Shown piece after piece: positions 43,975-53,035 of a stretch of 64,000 bases of DNA; position 1 is the first letter of the stretch; each line of letters opens with the position of its first letter. Source of the DNA: Candidatus Albibeggiatoa sp. nov. NOAA. Lineage in GTDB: Bacteria > Pseudomonadota > Gammaproteobacteria > Beggiatoales > Beggiatoaceae. The position numbers were made by a program, and so were the translations under genes. Below the pieces are notes generated by a model. The model was not told where the DNA came from and did no database searches. It worked only from the letters and a program-made list of their open reading frames with translations. The stretch is taken from positions 62,001 through 126,000 of the forward strand of contig JAOXRS010000120.1 in the NCBI GenBank assembly GCA_025800385.1, given 5' to 3'.

Positions 43975-44993
43975 GCATGAACTCCTTTTTTCACAAATAA
44001 GTTCACACTAAATAATTTTTTTGGATCAAACCACTGCTGCTCTAGTTGTAAACCCGAAGCAACAGCCAAACGTTGTATATCTTGGTTGTTATATTTATAG
44101 GTATTATGTATCTGGATGCGATCTCCTAATACAAAATTTAGCTTTAATCCTAACTTCTTAATTGTGACCGTCTGCGTTTCCATACATTCCAAATAGATAA
44201 CAACACACCCCTTTTCTTCACAGTAAAAACAATGTCGTTGAAATGATTTGACTTTAAAATTGCCAACCAGCTCACGATTAATCCGATGCAATAGGTTACG
44301 AGTAAAAATTTGATGTATCCTGCATGTCTGCTTCACACAACCATATGCCATATGTAGCGCGTGAGCAGATTTCTTTAAATCAATGCCTAATAATAATTTA
44401 TCGCCTTGATTAAGTAGCGGAATAATATTATTTCTCAGCAATTCTGCTGTTTGTATATAATCTATATGGGCAATATCAGAGCCAAGCCATAAAACCAACT
44501 TAGGTTGCCTCACTTGTTTTACCAATTCTTCCAACCCTATATGATAATCTGCGACAATGCCTAAAATATTCAAATCAGGGTAATCTGCATATAGCTTTTT
44601 TGCATTTTCAATGAGAAAATCACCAGAAATATCAATGGGAACAAATAAGGATGAGCCGTTTTTTGCCAGCAAAGCCTCGATGATTTTACGCGTTTTCATC
44701 GCGCTACCACATCCAAGCTCTACCAATGCGGTGTTTTCTGTCAATGTTTGTACAATTTGTGGAGAAAACTGATTTAAAATGGCCTCTTCGGCTCTTGTTA
44801 AATAATAATGTTCATCTTGCGTGATCTTTTCAAACAAAGATGATCCGATATGATCGTACAAATATTTGACAGGTAAGTGTTTTTTCTGTGCTGTTAAGCC
44901 AGTGAGAACGTCTTTCGCAAATTGGTCGGTATGAAAGTTAGAACTCAAATCAATAAAAGTACAAGATGTTGCTTGTTCCAATGTTTCAGCCAT
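43971..44993 (-). CDS. EgtD-like amino-acid/amine N-methyltransferase
   Basis: This 340-residue protein belongs to the Methyltransf_33 (EgtD) family: 'PVKYLYDHIGSSLFEKITQDEHYYLTRAEEAIL', 'LVELGCGSAMKTRKIIEALL' and 'LFVPIDISGDFL'. EgtD trimethylates the alpha-amine of histidine in ergothioneine synthesis. Here the loop that in EgtD reads 'GSTIGN' is 'GSDIAH', so the substrate-binding asparagine appears to be histidine, and a different amine substrate is likely (inference). There is a cysteine-rich patch 'HCFYCEEKGC'. The other ergothioneine genes (egtB, egtC) are absent. Co-translated with the O-methyltransferase. Confidence 0.82.
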   Translation of the reverse strand: MAETLEQATSCTFIDLSSNFHTDQFAKDVLTGLTAQKKHLPVKYLYDHIGSSLFEKITQDEHYYLTRAEEAILNQFSPQIVQTLTENTALVELGCGSAMKTRKIIEALLAKNGSSLFVPIDISGDFLIENAKKLYADYPDLNILGIVADYHIGLEELVKQVRQPKLVLWLGSDIAHIDYIQTAELLRNNIIPLLNQGDKLLLGIDLKKSAHALHMAYGCVKQTCRIHQIFTRNLLHRINRELVGNFKVKSFQRHCFYCEEKGCVVIYLECMETQTVTIKKLGLKLNFVLGDRIQIHNTYKYNNQDIQRLAVASGLQLEQQWFDPKKLFSVNLFVKKGVHA

Positions 44994-45091
44994 TATTTAA
45001 ACTGCTTTGTACATATTAATCATGATTCATAACCTAGCCATCACAATAGAATAGATGCTATTAAGAGCGGGCTTAAACTTAAATCATACTC

Positions 45092-46642
45092 TTAGACTGC
45101 CACTAACATTTCATGTTTAAGAAGTTGAGATTGGAAAAATTCACGCAGTACAGCAATATGTTTCTCAGCTTTCCATTCACCATTAATATCTTCTAATAAA
45201 TGTTGTTCAGCCACCAATTTTGAGCCACAAAAACGTCGAATGACAGGGTGTAAATAAGGACTTTTAGATGCCCAACTTGGGTCTGTATCTCTTTCTATAT
45301 GGAACGGGTCTTCTTCTGTAAACTGACCAAATTCCAAAGTAACCGTATAATAATGTTCATTTTGTCCTAATTCTGTATTGTGTATATAGTCCAATGGCAA
45401 TTCTTCGTAATATCGAGCCTGACCTTCATCAATAACGATCAAATCACCGATAAAACCAAACTGCTGCCAAAGAGCAGAACTTTGATTAATTCGCTGTAAA
45501 CAACTGTCCAATACTTGCTCAGGGTTAGCTGTTATTTGTTGGCAAGGAAGCGAAACGCCATGATATTTCTTATCTAAAATACGTTGCAAAATACGGCAAT
45601 TATAGCGAAAACCATGGATAAATCCCGAAGTTGTATGTTTATAATCTCGCATTTGCATTAATGTACCAGCGAAATATAAATCTTTTATATTGGTTGATTC
45701 CCACTCATAGGTTTGCTTTGGCATACGGTTATTAATGGCTAGCGCAGGTTTGCAAGCATCATCAAATATAGTGTCATCAAAACGAAATCCAGTGCAGGTA
45801 ATTACTCGATCATAAGTTAAATCAGTCTCTTCTCCTTTTGCATGGCTATAGCGAATAGAAACAACGAATTGATTGCCTTTTCGTTTGATATTCTTAATCG
45901 TTGCATCAATCACCGAGTTCTGAGATTTTAAGTGATACGTATCAAGAAAATTGTTGTTAACAGCTCTTAAATGTCCCACATAATGGGTTTTCCATGCTAA
46001 GTTTAGAGAATGTGGACTTAGTATATGAATCACAGCAGCGGTTTCGACTAAGTTGTTTGCCGTTTCAAATCCAGAATTACCCTTACCAATAATTAACACC
46101 CGTTGGTTTTTAAAATCATCAGGATTAACAGATACATCAACGTAATTCTCAGTTAATTCAATACCTGGAATAGGGGGTAAATATGGTTTCGTAAAACCTG
46201 TCGCGATAATCAGGCGTTTTGCAATATAGAGATTGCCCTGTTGGTCTTCTAGTTGGAATTCGTCGGGCTTACTGATTTTGACAATTTTGACACCATATTT
46301 AACGTTTAAATGATACTGTTCAGCAAAATCGTTGAAATAATTAACTATATTGTCAGCGGCTGGAAAATATTGCTGATCGTATTGTTTGAAAAGTGGTGAA
46401 TAGTCATCACTCAATAGAGAGTTCCAATCAAACCGCAAGTTGACTTCTGCATTCTTATAGCCTGTATAGACCTTATTGATAGAAATCAGAGTGCGATGTC
46501 GAGGATATTTAGTAAAGAAAGTCCCCGCTGTTTCACCTGCCTCTAAAATGCAGTAATCCCGCTTTGCCTTTTCCAAATAATACCCAATTTGTAAGCCACT
46601 AGGCCCTGCACCAATAACCAAATAATCAACTTTAGTTTCCAA
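45092..46642 (-). CDS. FOXRED2-like flavin-dependent oxidoreductase
   Basis: This 516-residue flavoprotein has an N-terminal FAD site 'YLVIGAGPSGLQIGYYL', a NAD(P) site 'RVLIIGKGNSGFETANNL' near residue 185, and motifs that match the animal FOXRED2/ERFAD protein: 'TKYPRHRTLISINK', 'NLRFDWNSLLSDD', 'THYVGHLRAVNNNFLDTYHLKS' and 'GGFIHGFRYNCRILQRIL' in near form. It probably acts as an N- or S-oxygenating monooxygenase or a dithiol oxidase. Start is TTG with a strong AAGGAG seven bases upstream. It lies 98 bases upstream of the two methyltransferase genes on the same strand, so the three probably make one small molecule. Confidence 0.85.
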   Translation of the reverse strand: METKVDYLVIGAGPSGLQIGYYLEKAKRDYCILEAGETAGTFFTKYPRHRTLISINKVYTGYKNAEVNLRFDWNSLLSDDYSPLFKQYDQQYFPAADNIVNYFNDFAEQYHLNVKYGVKIVKISKPDEFQLEDQQGNLYIAKRLIIATGFTKPYLPPIPGIELTENYVDVSVNPDDFKNQRVLIIGKGNSGFETANNLVETAAVIHILSPHSLNLAWKTHYVGHLRAVNNNFLDTYHLKSQNSVIDATIKNIKRKGNQFVVSIRYSHAKGEETDLTYDRVITCTGFRFDDTIFDDACKPALAINNRMPKQTYEWESTNIKDLYFAGTLMQMRDYKHTTSGFIHGFRYNCRILQRILDKKYHGVSLPCQQITANPEQVLDSCLQRINQSSALWQQFGFIGDLIVIDEGQARYYEELPLDYIHNTELGQNEHYYTVTLEFGQFTEEDPFHIERDTDPSWASKSPYLHPVIRRFCGSKLVAEQHLLEDINGEWKAEKHIAVLREFFQSQLLKHEMLVAV

Positions 46643-47138
46643 AATATGTCTCCTTAAATAATATATCTTTTAAGAGAGTAAGCTAGCTAATAGCATGAAT
46701 ACTAAATAGCCAGACTAAGCAGACAAACTATTATGAACAGAAACATCAATTACGATTTAAAACAGGTGATATTGAGAAATACTAGTACACCTTATAAATT
46801 TATAATAGCACTTATAATCTGATCGTTTGGTTTTATAAATAATTTTTACATATTGATTATAATAAGTTATACAAATACATATAACATTAATAAATGATCC
46901 TAGGGATAATATAAGAACGAAATGGGTGATGGATTTAGACTCACCAAAGCCAATGTTTTAAACATAAGAAGAAGCGATTGACTTTAAATTCATGAACAGA
47001 ATCTAATTGGTGTTTTCCCCTAGAGCTTCTAAAAAATAGCCTAAGGGAAGTTTTTAGTTTGCTAAAATTTGTTGGATAATTAAACCTTTTCAAAGTCGGT
47101 TTTATCAACCCAATGAAGTAATCTTTACTTTAATTGCA
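46643..47138. other. AT-rich gap between the FOXRED2-like cluster and a TonB receptor
   Basis: About 500 bases, no gene found on either strand. The left part should hold the leftward promoter of the oxidoreductase gene; many TATAAT-like stretches prevent a firm choice. The right part follows the TonB receptor stop and has only a weak stem (AAACC/GGTTT near 47077-47097). Confidence 0.4.
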
Positions 47139-49340
47139 CTAGAATCCTAATTTAATTTGCAACCAATACGAACGCTCTGCTTGAGGAATGATTGAATTAA
47201 TATAACCTGTGGAACGTTGTGAGAAATCATTGCCAGCATTTGCGGACTCGGCTCCGGGGTGAAAATAGTTTTTATCCAATAAATTTAATACTTTGAAAGT
47301 AACCGTCAATGGCTCATATTGATAACTGATAGCAGTATTGAGTGTAAAATAGCTGCCTAATTTTTCTCCTTGCCCTCGCAATGGATTACGTAAATAAAGC
47401 TCACGTGAACTCACATAATTGCCGCGTAAATTCACATTCCAATCACCAAATGGCACATTGATACCTAAGTTAATTTTATGTGGTGCAATATCTCCCAAGT
47501 TTGCATCACCATCTAACCATACACCTAAGTCATGCGCGTAGAACATACTGCTTTCTGGATGGGTATAGCTATAATTGAAATACGCTGTGATGTCATCAAA
47601 TTCATCGACAAAATGGGCAAAAGACAATTTAGCGCGGTATTCTAATCCCCAAATATCTCGCTCACCTGCATTTTCCGCTTCTTCTTTAATTACGTCTGTA
47701 TAGTGTGAACGATATAAGGATAATTCTTGCCACAAACTATCTGTATGATACATCGCGATTAATTCTAAATTTTGCACTTTCTCTGGTTGCAAATCGGGAT
47801 TCGCCGCCCGCCCTGACCAACCGCCCCATAGATGCAATGGTGAAGGTTCTTGAAATGCTTTGCCATACAAGGCTTTAAATGTCCAGTCATCACTATAATG
47901 ATAAATTGCTGCAATACGAGGATTCACCACGCTACCGTACATTGAATTGCGGTCATAGCGCACACCCAAATTAAATCGCCAATAGTCCCAATCCCAAATA
48001 GCTTGTAAATAACCACCAATGTCACGCGTATTGGTTATATTAAAATCAGGCATGGCATTGGGAGGCGGAGGAATATCATAAGTGAGATCAGTACTGTGAC
48101 CGATACCACTACCCACTTCTGTGCTTGAACTAATGGCTGGTAACCAATATCCAGGAATATCATAGCCTTTGGTCAATTCCTTACGCTCATATTTTAAGCC
48201 GACCAATAGCAGTAAATCCTCAGTGAATTCATATTCAAATGCTTGCTTAAACAGCCAGCTACTGGTTTCTGCATTCCAATTGGTAAAACTGATAAAAGAG
48301 GCATCGCCATCGGGTTCAGCTTCTGCCCAATATCCATAACGTCGGTTTTCACGATATAACACTAAACTTTGACTACTCAGGCTATCGGTTAAATCAGTCT
48401 TATATTCAGCATAATATTGATTGCTGTCTTTATTCCAAAAAGTATTATTTTGGGCACGATCCGCTGCGTAATAAGGGCCATAAGCTTCTTTGACTTTCCA
48501 ATGGATTAGACCCAGTTTTAAGCCGTTATACGTTAAATCCGCTAACACACCATAATCTTTAGTCGGATCGTAATAATGATCTAAAAACTCGCCTTCATGC
48601 TGAATATTGTGAATTGCGCCCCAAATTTGATCGCTACCATACAATGCATTATCCAAGTAGCCATAACGATTACTGAAATTAGGTTCATCGCTGGTAAACT
48701 GCTGAGCTGAAATAGAAAAACTTAAATCTTCTGCTATTTTACCTTTTAAAGTTGCATCCACACTTTTAGAGTTAAAGCTACCTATTGTACCTGTCACATT
48801 GCCTGTGATTTCTCCTACTTCTAACTCGCTGCCGTCATCAGTAATAATATTCACCACACCAAGAAATGCATTCGGGCCATATACTGCGCTTGCAGGCCCA
48901 TATAACACCTCAATGCGTTCTACATTTGACATCGGATATTGGCGGCTAAAAACAGCAGAATGTGCCCATAAAGTATTGTCAACTACACCATTTATCATAA
49001 ACAGGGTGCGGGTGGTAAATGGGGTGCGATACCCTCGCTGATAGCTTGAAACATACATTGTGCCGTTTTGTACCGTGACATCAAAACCAGGTAAATCTTG
49101 TAAAGCTTCCACAATATTGCTATAACCACGCTGTTGAATATCTTGCTTTGTCACAACGACCATGGTGGCAGGCGCATCGATGAGGGTTTCTTCTGTGCCT
49201 GAAGCGGTTTCAATAGTTAAATCCATCAGGCTGCTTAAGCCTAAATTTTTTAACTCTTCTACAGACAATGATTCATCTTCGGCCATAACGGGTAAGGTTA
49301 GGAGCCAGACTACATACAATAATCTGTGCAGCTTTTGCAT
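47139..49340 (-). CDS. TonB-dependent outer membrane receptor
   Basis: This 733-residue receptor has a signal peptide (MQKLHRLLYVVWLLTLPVMA), a plug ('VVTKQDIQQRGYSNIVEALQDLPGFDV', 'MINGVVDNTLWAHSAVFSRQYPMSNVERIEVLYGP', 'VYGPNAFLGVVNIITD') and a barrel ending in 'YWLQIKLGF'. The C-terminal aromatic residue is the outer-membrane sorting mark. Start ATG 49340 has AAGGAG six bases upstream; a longer open frame upstream is not coding. Divergent from a YfiR-type gene, an arrangement often seen in TonB/YfiR/sensor clusters. Ligand unknown. Confidence 0.92.
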   Translation of the reverse strand: MQKLHRLLYVVWLLTLPVMAEDESLSVEELKNLGLSSLMDLTIETASGTEETLIDAPATMVVVTKQDIQQRGYSNIVEALQDLPGFDVTVQNGTMYVSSYQRGYRTPFTTRTLFMINGVVDNTLWAHSAVFSRQYPMSNVERIEVLYGPASAVYGPNAFLGVVNIITDDGSELEVGEITGNVTGTIGSFNSKSVDATLKGKIAEDLSFSISAQQFTSDEPNFSNRYGYLDNALYGSDQIWGAIHNIQHEGEFLDHYYDPTKDYGVLADLTYNGLKLGLIHWKVKEAYGPYYAADRAQNNTFWNKDSNQYYAEYKTDLTDSLSSQSLVLYRENRRYGYWAEAEPDGDASFISFTNWNAETSSWLFKQAFEYEFTEDLLLLVGLKYERKELTKGYDIPGYWLPAISSSTEVGSGIGHSTDLTYDIPPPPNAMPDFNITNTRDIGGYLQAIWDWDYWRFNLGVRYDRNSMYGSVVNPRIAAIYHYSDDWTFKALYGKAFQEPSPLHLWGGWSGRAANPDLQPEKVQNLELIAMYHTDSLWQELSLYRSHYTDVIKEEAENAGERDIWGLEYRAKLSFAHFVDEFDDITAYFNYSYTHPESSMFYAHDLGVWLDGDANLGDIAPHKINLGINVPFGDWNVNLRGNYVSSRELYLRNPLRGQGEKLGSYFTLNTAISYQYEPLTVTFKVLNLLDKNYFHPGAESANAGNDFSQRSTGYINSIIPQAERSYWLQIKLGF

Positions 49341-49535
49341 ATAAAACTCCTTCAGTATATTGGTTAGCCACTGTTTTTTTAGAGTAGAAATCATTTTAAA
49401 TATAGCCTATTTTTACCATATAAATCACTTTTATCATTCTCACAAAAAATTTATTGAATTAACCAGATTTCAAACAAAATATATATAACATAGGGTAAGC
49501 CATAATTTATTATATTCAAAAAGAAAAAAACACTT

Positions 49536-50084
49536 ATGCTTAATATATTAATAAAGCCCACTATGATGACTTTAATGCTTTTTTGCATCTTTCAATTTTC
49601 GCCTGAGCTTAAGGCTGCAGGTACGAAAGAAAGAGATATTAAAGCGGTGTTTTTATTTAATTTTACTAAGTTTATTACATGGCCAGAGTCTGCTTTTAAT
49701 AGTATTGATGGTTTATTTAATATTTGTATATTGGGAAAAAACCCATTTGGAGAGAGTTTAAGTAAGTTATTAAAAAATGAGGTCGTTGGCAAATATCCTG
49801 TGATACTCAAAGAATTAGATCAAATTGAACAAGCTGCATCCTGCCACATTCTCTATGTAAGCGGCTCAAAGAAACGTGATTTAGAGGACATTTTTATATT
49901 TGTGCGAGAAAAACCTATTTTAACGGTGAGTGATATTAGAAAATTTGTACAAAAAGGCGGCATGGTTGGTTTTTTCAAGCAAAAGCGTAAGATTCGATTT
50001 TATATTGCACCCCAGTCTATGCGTGAGGTAGAACTTGTACCAAATAGCAACCTACTCCGCGTGGCCAAAGTTGTTGAGCGTTAA
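49536..50084 (+). CDS. YfiR family (DUF4154) periplasmic protein
   Basis: This 182-residue protein has a signal peptide (residues 1-26, 'FSPELKA-AG') and the YfiR/DUF4154 blocks 'KAVFLFNFTKFITWPESAF', 'FNICILGKNPFGESL', 'ASCHILYVSGSKKRDLEDI' and 'GGMVGFFKQKRKIRFYIAP'. In Pseudomonas, YfiR inhibits the diguanylate cyclase YfiN. Here no YfiN or other GGDEF gene is adjacent. The gene is divergent from a TonB receptor. Its 3' end overlaps the convergent mobA gene by 33 bases. Confidence 0.88.
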   Translation: MLNILIKPTMMTLMLFCIFQFSPELKAAGTKERDIKAVFLFNFTKFITWPESAFNSIDGLFNICILGKNPFGESLSKLLKNEVVGKYPVILKELDQIEQAASCHILYVSGSKKRDLEDIFIFVREKPILTVSDIRKFVQKGGMVGFFKQKRKIRFYIAPQSMREVELVPNSNLLRVAKVVER

Positions 50085-50663
50085 GCATTTTTGTAAATCT
50101 TCTGGTGTATTGATATTAACGAAGAATTGCGGACAATCAGAAAAATCCACTTCAACTACATGCTGTTGTTGATACCATGCTCTGACTTGGTGTCGATTTT
50201 GTTGTAAATAGGTTTGTAAGCTCTCCTGCACTTCACATCGCATTAAAGCAAATAAATATTGGGTGCGCTGCCCATCATAAACCGTGCTAATCATGGCCTG
50301 AGATTGGGTTAATTTCTCAGCTAAACGCGTAACTAAAAAATCAGGAATATGCGGCACATCGCAAGGCATGAATAAAATATAAGGTGTTTTTATAGTTTGC
50401 AAACCTGTTAACATCCCCGCCAAAGGGCCTGCAAAGTCCCCAAAATGATCCTCGATTACAGGGCATCGGGTTAAATCTGCATATTGTTGTTGGTGACGAT
50501 TGGCATTGATAATAATCTGACCGACCTGTGGCTTTAAATCATTGACCAAATGCTGGATAAATGTTTGATCTTGATACATTAATAAACCTTTATCTTGTCC
50601 TCCCATCCGCCGTGCTTGCCCACCAGCTAATACAACCGCCGTAATTTGTTGCTGAGAAATCAT
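50052..50663 (-). CDS. mobA: Molybdenum cofactor guanylyltransferase MobA
   Basis: MobA attaches GMP to molybdopterin to make bis-MGD, used by nitrate reductase, formate dehydrogenase and similar enzymes. The 203-residue protein has the GTP/Rossmann motif 'VLAGGQARRMGGQDKGLL', 'DHFGDFAGPLAGMLTGLQ', 'PCDVPHIPDFLV' and 'FVNINTPEDL'. Start ATG has AGGA upstream. It is convergent with the YfiR gene and the coding regions overlap by 33 bases. Confidence 0.94.
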   Translation of the reverse strand: MISQQQITAVVLAGGQARRMGGQDKGLLMYQDQTFIQHLVNDLKPQVGQIIINANRHQQQYADLTRCPVIEDHFGDFAGPLAGMLTGLQTIKTPYILFMPCDVPHIPDFLVTRLAEKLTQSQAMISTVYDGQRTQYLFALMRCEVQESLQTYLQQNRHQVRAWYQQQHVVEVDFSDCPQFFVNINTPEDLQKCLTLNNFGHAE

Positions 50664-50795
50664 TTTTTATTCCTATTCGCTGGCCTAAAATCATGTGACT
50701 CTATTTATTGTGCCCAATCTTGATAAATTTGTCGATTTCGCCGTAATGTGTTTACAATGTCGCTTTGTAGCCGCCTATTGATAGCCAAGCAAAAT

Positions 50796-51812
50796 ATGCA
50801 ACTTACGCCACTATTGATTTTATTACTGTGTATCGCTTTTCCAGCTTCATCGATTGCGAAAGATAAAGCTGTTTCTGTGATAACGGCTCCCGTGATTCAA
50901 GAACATATCGTTGATAATATTTCGGTTTTAGGTACAAGCCAAGCTAATGAGTCCATTGATATTACATCAAAAATCACCGATATTATTAGCAAAATTCACT
51001 TTAAAGAAGGGCAACAAGTCAAAAAAGGTCAACGACTGGTGCAATTGGACGATGCAGAGCAACAGGCCTTATTACAAGAAGCTGAGGTCGATTTAGCCGA
51101 ACAACAACGTGAATACAATCGTTTAGCCAAATTGGTCAAGCAAAAAGCCATTTCTAGCTCTCAATTAGACACTCAACTCTCCCGTCTCAAAGCTGCAAAA
51201 GCCCGCATCAAAACTGCTCAAGTCTATATCGATGAAAGAAAAATAATCGCACCTTTCAGTGGTAAATTAGGTTTGCGTCATGTCAGTGTGGGTGCATTAC
51301 TGCAATCAGGCGATGTGATAACCACTTTAGACGATATACAAAACATAAAACTCGACTTTAGTATTCCCGAAATTTATCTAGCCAGTTTACATAAAGGCTT
51401 AAAATTAACAGCAACTACACAAGCCTATCCTAAGCGACTTTTTTCAGGGAAAATTACTACGATCAATTCCCGCGTTGACCCTGTAAGCCGAATGTTGAAA
51501 CTACGCGCTATCATTCCCAACCAAGATGAAGCGTTACGTGCAGGCATGTTATTAACAGTGAGATTGGCTTTAAATCCACGCCAAGCGTTGATGATTTCAG
51601 AGCGGGCGTTAGTACCTGTTGGCAGCCAGCAGTTTGTCTATGTGATGACAGAAAACGCCATTGCTGAAAGGCGCATTGTTGAAATAGGTCAACGTCAAGT
51701 TGGTAAGGTAGAAGTGACTGATGGTTTAGCATTGGGTGAAAAAGTGGTGGTCGAGGGTACGCTAAGGCTTAAGCCTAATACACCTATCAAAGAGATCACA
51801 GCAGCGCAATAA
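50796..51812 (+). CDS. RND/MFP-type efflux periplasmic adaptor protein
   Basis: This roughly 338-residue membrane-fusion protein has a signal peptide (MQLTPLLILLLCIAFPASSIA), a lipoyl/barrel-sandwich half ('TDIISKIHFKEGQQVKKGQRLVQLDD'), an alpha-hairpin (about 85-150), 'APFSGKLGLRHVSVGALLQSGDVITTL' and a beta-barrel ('ALRAGMLLTVRLAL'). The start is uncertain: GTG 50748 and ATG 50757 are also in frame, and none has a strong ribosome site. It normally works with an RND pump and a TolC channel, but neither is adjacent. Confidence 0.88.
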   Translation: MQLTPLLILLLCIAFPASSIAKDKAVSVITAPVIQEHIVDNISVLGTSQANESIDITSKITDIISKIHFKEGQQVKKGQRLVQLDDAEQQALLQEAEVDLAEQQREYNRLAKLVKQKAISSSQLDTQLSRLKAAKARIKTAQVYIDERKIIAPFSGKLGLRHVSVGALLQSGDVITTLDDIQNIKLDFSIPEIYLASLHKGLKLTATTQAYPKRLFSGKITTINSRVDPVSRMLKLRAIIPNQDEALRAGMLLTVRLALNPRQALMISERALVPVGSQQFVYVMTENAIAERRIVEIGQRQVGKVEVTDGLALGEKVVVEGTLRLKPNTPIKEITAAQ

Positions 51813-51928
51813 AAACCCGCTATACTATATAAACAGTTTCTTCAGAGAGACCTTTTAGATAGTGCGAAACTGGCGTATACCAGAGCACTTTAATCTGTTT
51901 TTCACTATTTAAACACTGGGGAAAAAGC

Positions 51929-52393
51929 ATGTTAAAAGTACTACTTACTTGTGGTTGTCTATGCTACGCAACAATAGGCTATGCTGCTGAACATAGTCTG
52001 GTTTCCTTCCCAAATCAACCGCAGCTGTATGCGGAACAAGATGGCATCAAATACTTGTATGCTGATTTTGTGTTCCCATTTAATAGTGCACAACTGACTG
52101 ATAATGCAAAACAATTCTTAGATAATATGGCACAAGCGATTATTAAAAATCAAAATCGGATTGTGAAAATTTATTTGGTTGGCCATACTGATTCTGTTGG
52201 CAATCCAGAGTATAATTTGCAGCTTTCCAAAAGACGTGCTCAAATCAGTCGTCGCTATTTACAACAGCAGGGCGTACCTGATGAATTATTGCAGATTCAA
52301 GGGGTTGGTGAAAAAGACCCATTTGCTAGCAACGATATTTATGAAGGGCGTGAGCGTAATCGTCGGGTTGAAATTACCTTAGCTATCCATTGA
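51929..52393 (+). CDS. OmpA family peptidoglycan-binding protein
   Basis: This 154-residue exported protein has a signal peptide (MLKVLLTCGCLCYATIGYA) and one OmpA-C domain (about 50-154): 'LVGHTDSVGNPEYNLQLSKRRAQ' and 'GVGEKDPFASNDIYEGRERNRRVEI', with the D and R residues that bind diaminopimelate. It is a stand-alone domain without a beta-barrel, so it is a periplasmic or outer-membrane-associated linker. Gene order gives no more information. Confidence 0.9.
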   Translation: MLKVLLTCGCLCYATIGYAAEHSLVSFPNQPQLYAEQDGIKYLYADFVFPFNSAQLTDNAKQFLDNMAQAIIKNQNRIVKIYLVGHTDSVGNPEYNLQLSKRRAQISRRYLQQQGVPDELLQIQGVGEKDPFASNDIYEGRERNRRVEITLAIH

Positions 52394-52409
52394 TTTGATT
52401 AGGATAAGC

Positions 52410-53012
52410 ATGGATTTAGATGTTATTAAAGATTTTAAAACCATCGCTCAAATGGCGCATGATAATGCAATAGCAAAAGGTTTCTGGGATGATGAAATCA
52501 AGCATGATAAGCGTCGTAATGATGGTGAAATGATTAGCCTCATTCATTCTGAAGTTTATGAATTGTATGAGGCTTTACTTTGTCCTAATAGGTTGAGTCG
52601 GAAATTGGCCGAACAACATATTTATGAGTTTGAAGAAGAAGTTGCAGATATTGTAATCAGATTGTCTGATATGGTTTTACGGCGGGGCTGGGATATATCA
52701 AATGAATTTGAGACGGAAAATCTCTTTTATCACCAAGTCATTCAGCAATTAGCCAATCTTGAGAATTTGCCGCATTATCATATGTTACGCGCCAATCTCA
52801 TTTGTAACTTTTTTCATACCTGTTTAGGGCAAGTCACCGAAGCATTACGCGAACCACAACCACCTGTTGATGCAATTTGTCAGGCTTTTGCCTCTATGGT
52901 GCAAATGGTGGCTTATTTAGAAATAACCTATGATTTTAATATCAACCATGCTATTGCTCTGAAGCTAAAATACAATACAGCACGTCCGCATATGCACGGC
53001 AAACAATTCTAA
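52410..53012 (+). CDS. MazG/dUTPase-like all-alpha NTP pyrophosphatase
   Basis: This 200-residue protein is entirely helical and shows a MazG-type metal motif: 'GEMISLIHSEVYELYEALL' (E-x3-E) and 'EFEEEVADIVIRLSDMVLRRGWDI' (E-x3-D). The family hydrolyses nucleoside triphosphates, several to monophosphates. It ends 24 bases upstream of thyX on the same strand, so it may supply or control dUMP for ThyX (inference). Start ATG 52410 has AGGA six bases upstream; a TTG at 52395 is also in frame. Confidence 0.78.
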   Translation: MDLDVIKDFKTIAQMAHDNAIAKGFWDDEIKHDKRRNDGEMISLIHSEVYELYEALLCPNRLSRKLAEQHIYEFEEEVADIVIRLSDMVLRRGWDISNEFETENLFYHQVIQQLANLENLPHYHMLRANLICNFFHTCLGQVTEALREPQPPVDAICQAFASMVQMVAYLEITYDFNINHAIALKLKYNTARPHMHGKQF

Positions 53013-53035
53013 TTTACTGCAGATATATTACCAAT

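Noticed and set aside
43971..44993. Calling the EgtD-like gene a true ergothioneine EgtD
   Set aside because: The substrate loop differs (GSDIAH instead of the GSTIGN type) and egtB/egtC are absent, so the name would over-claim.
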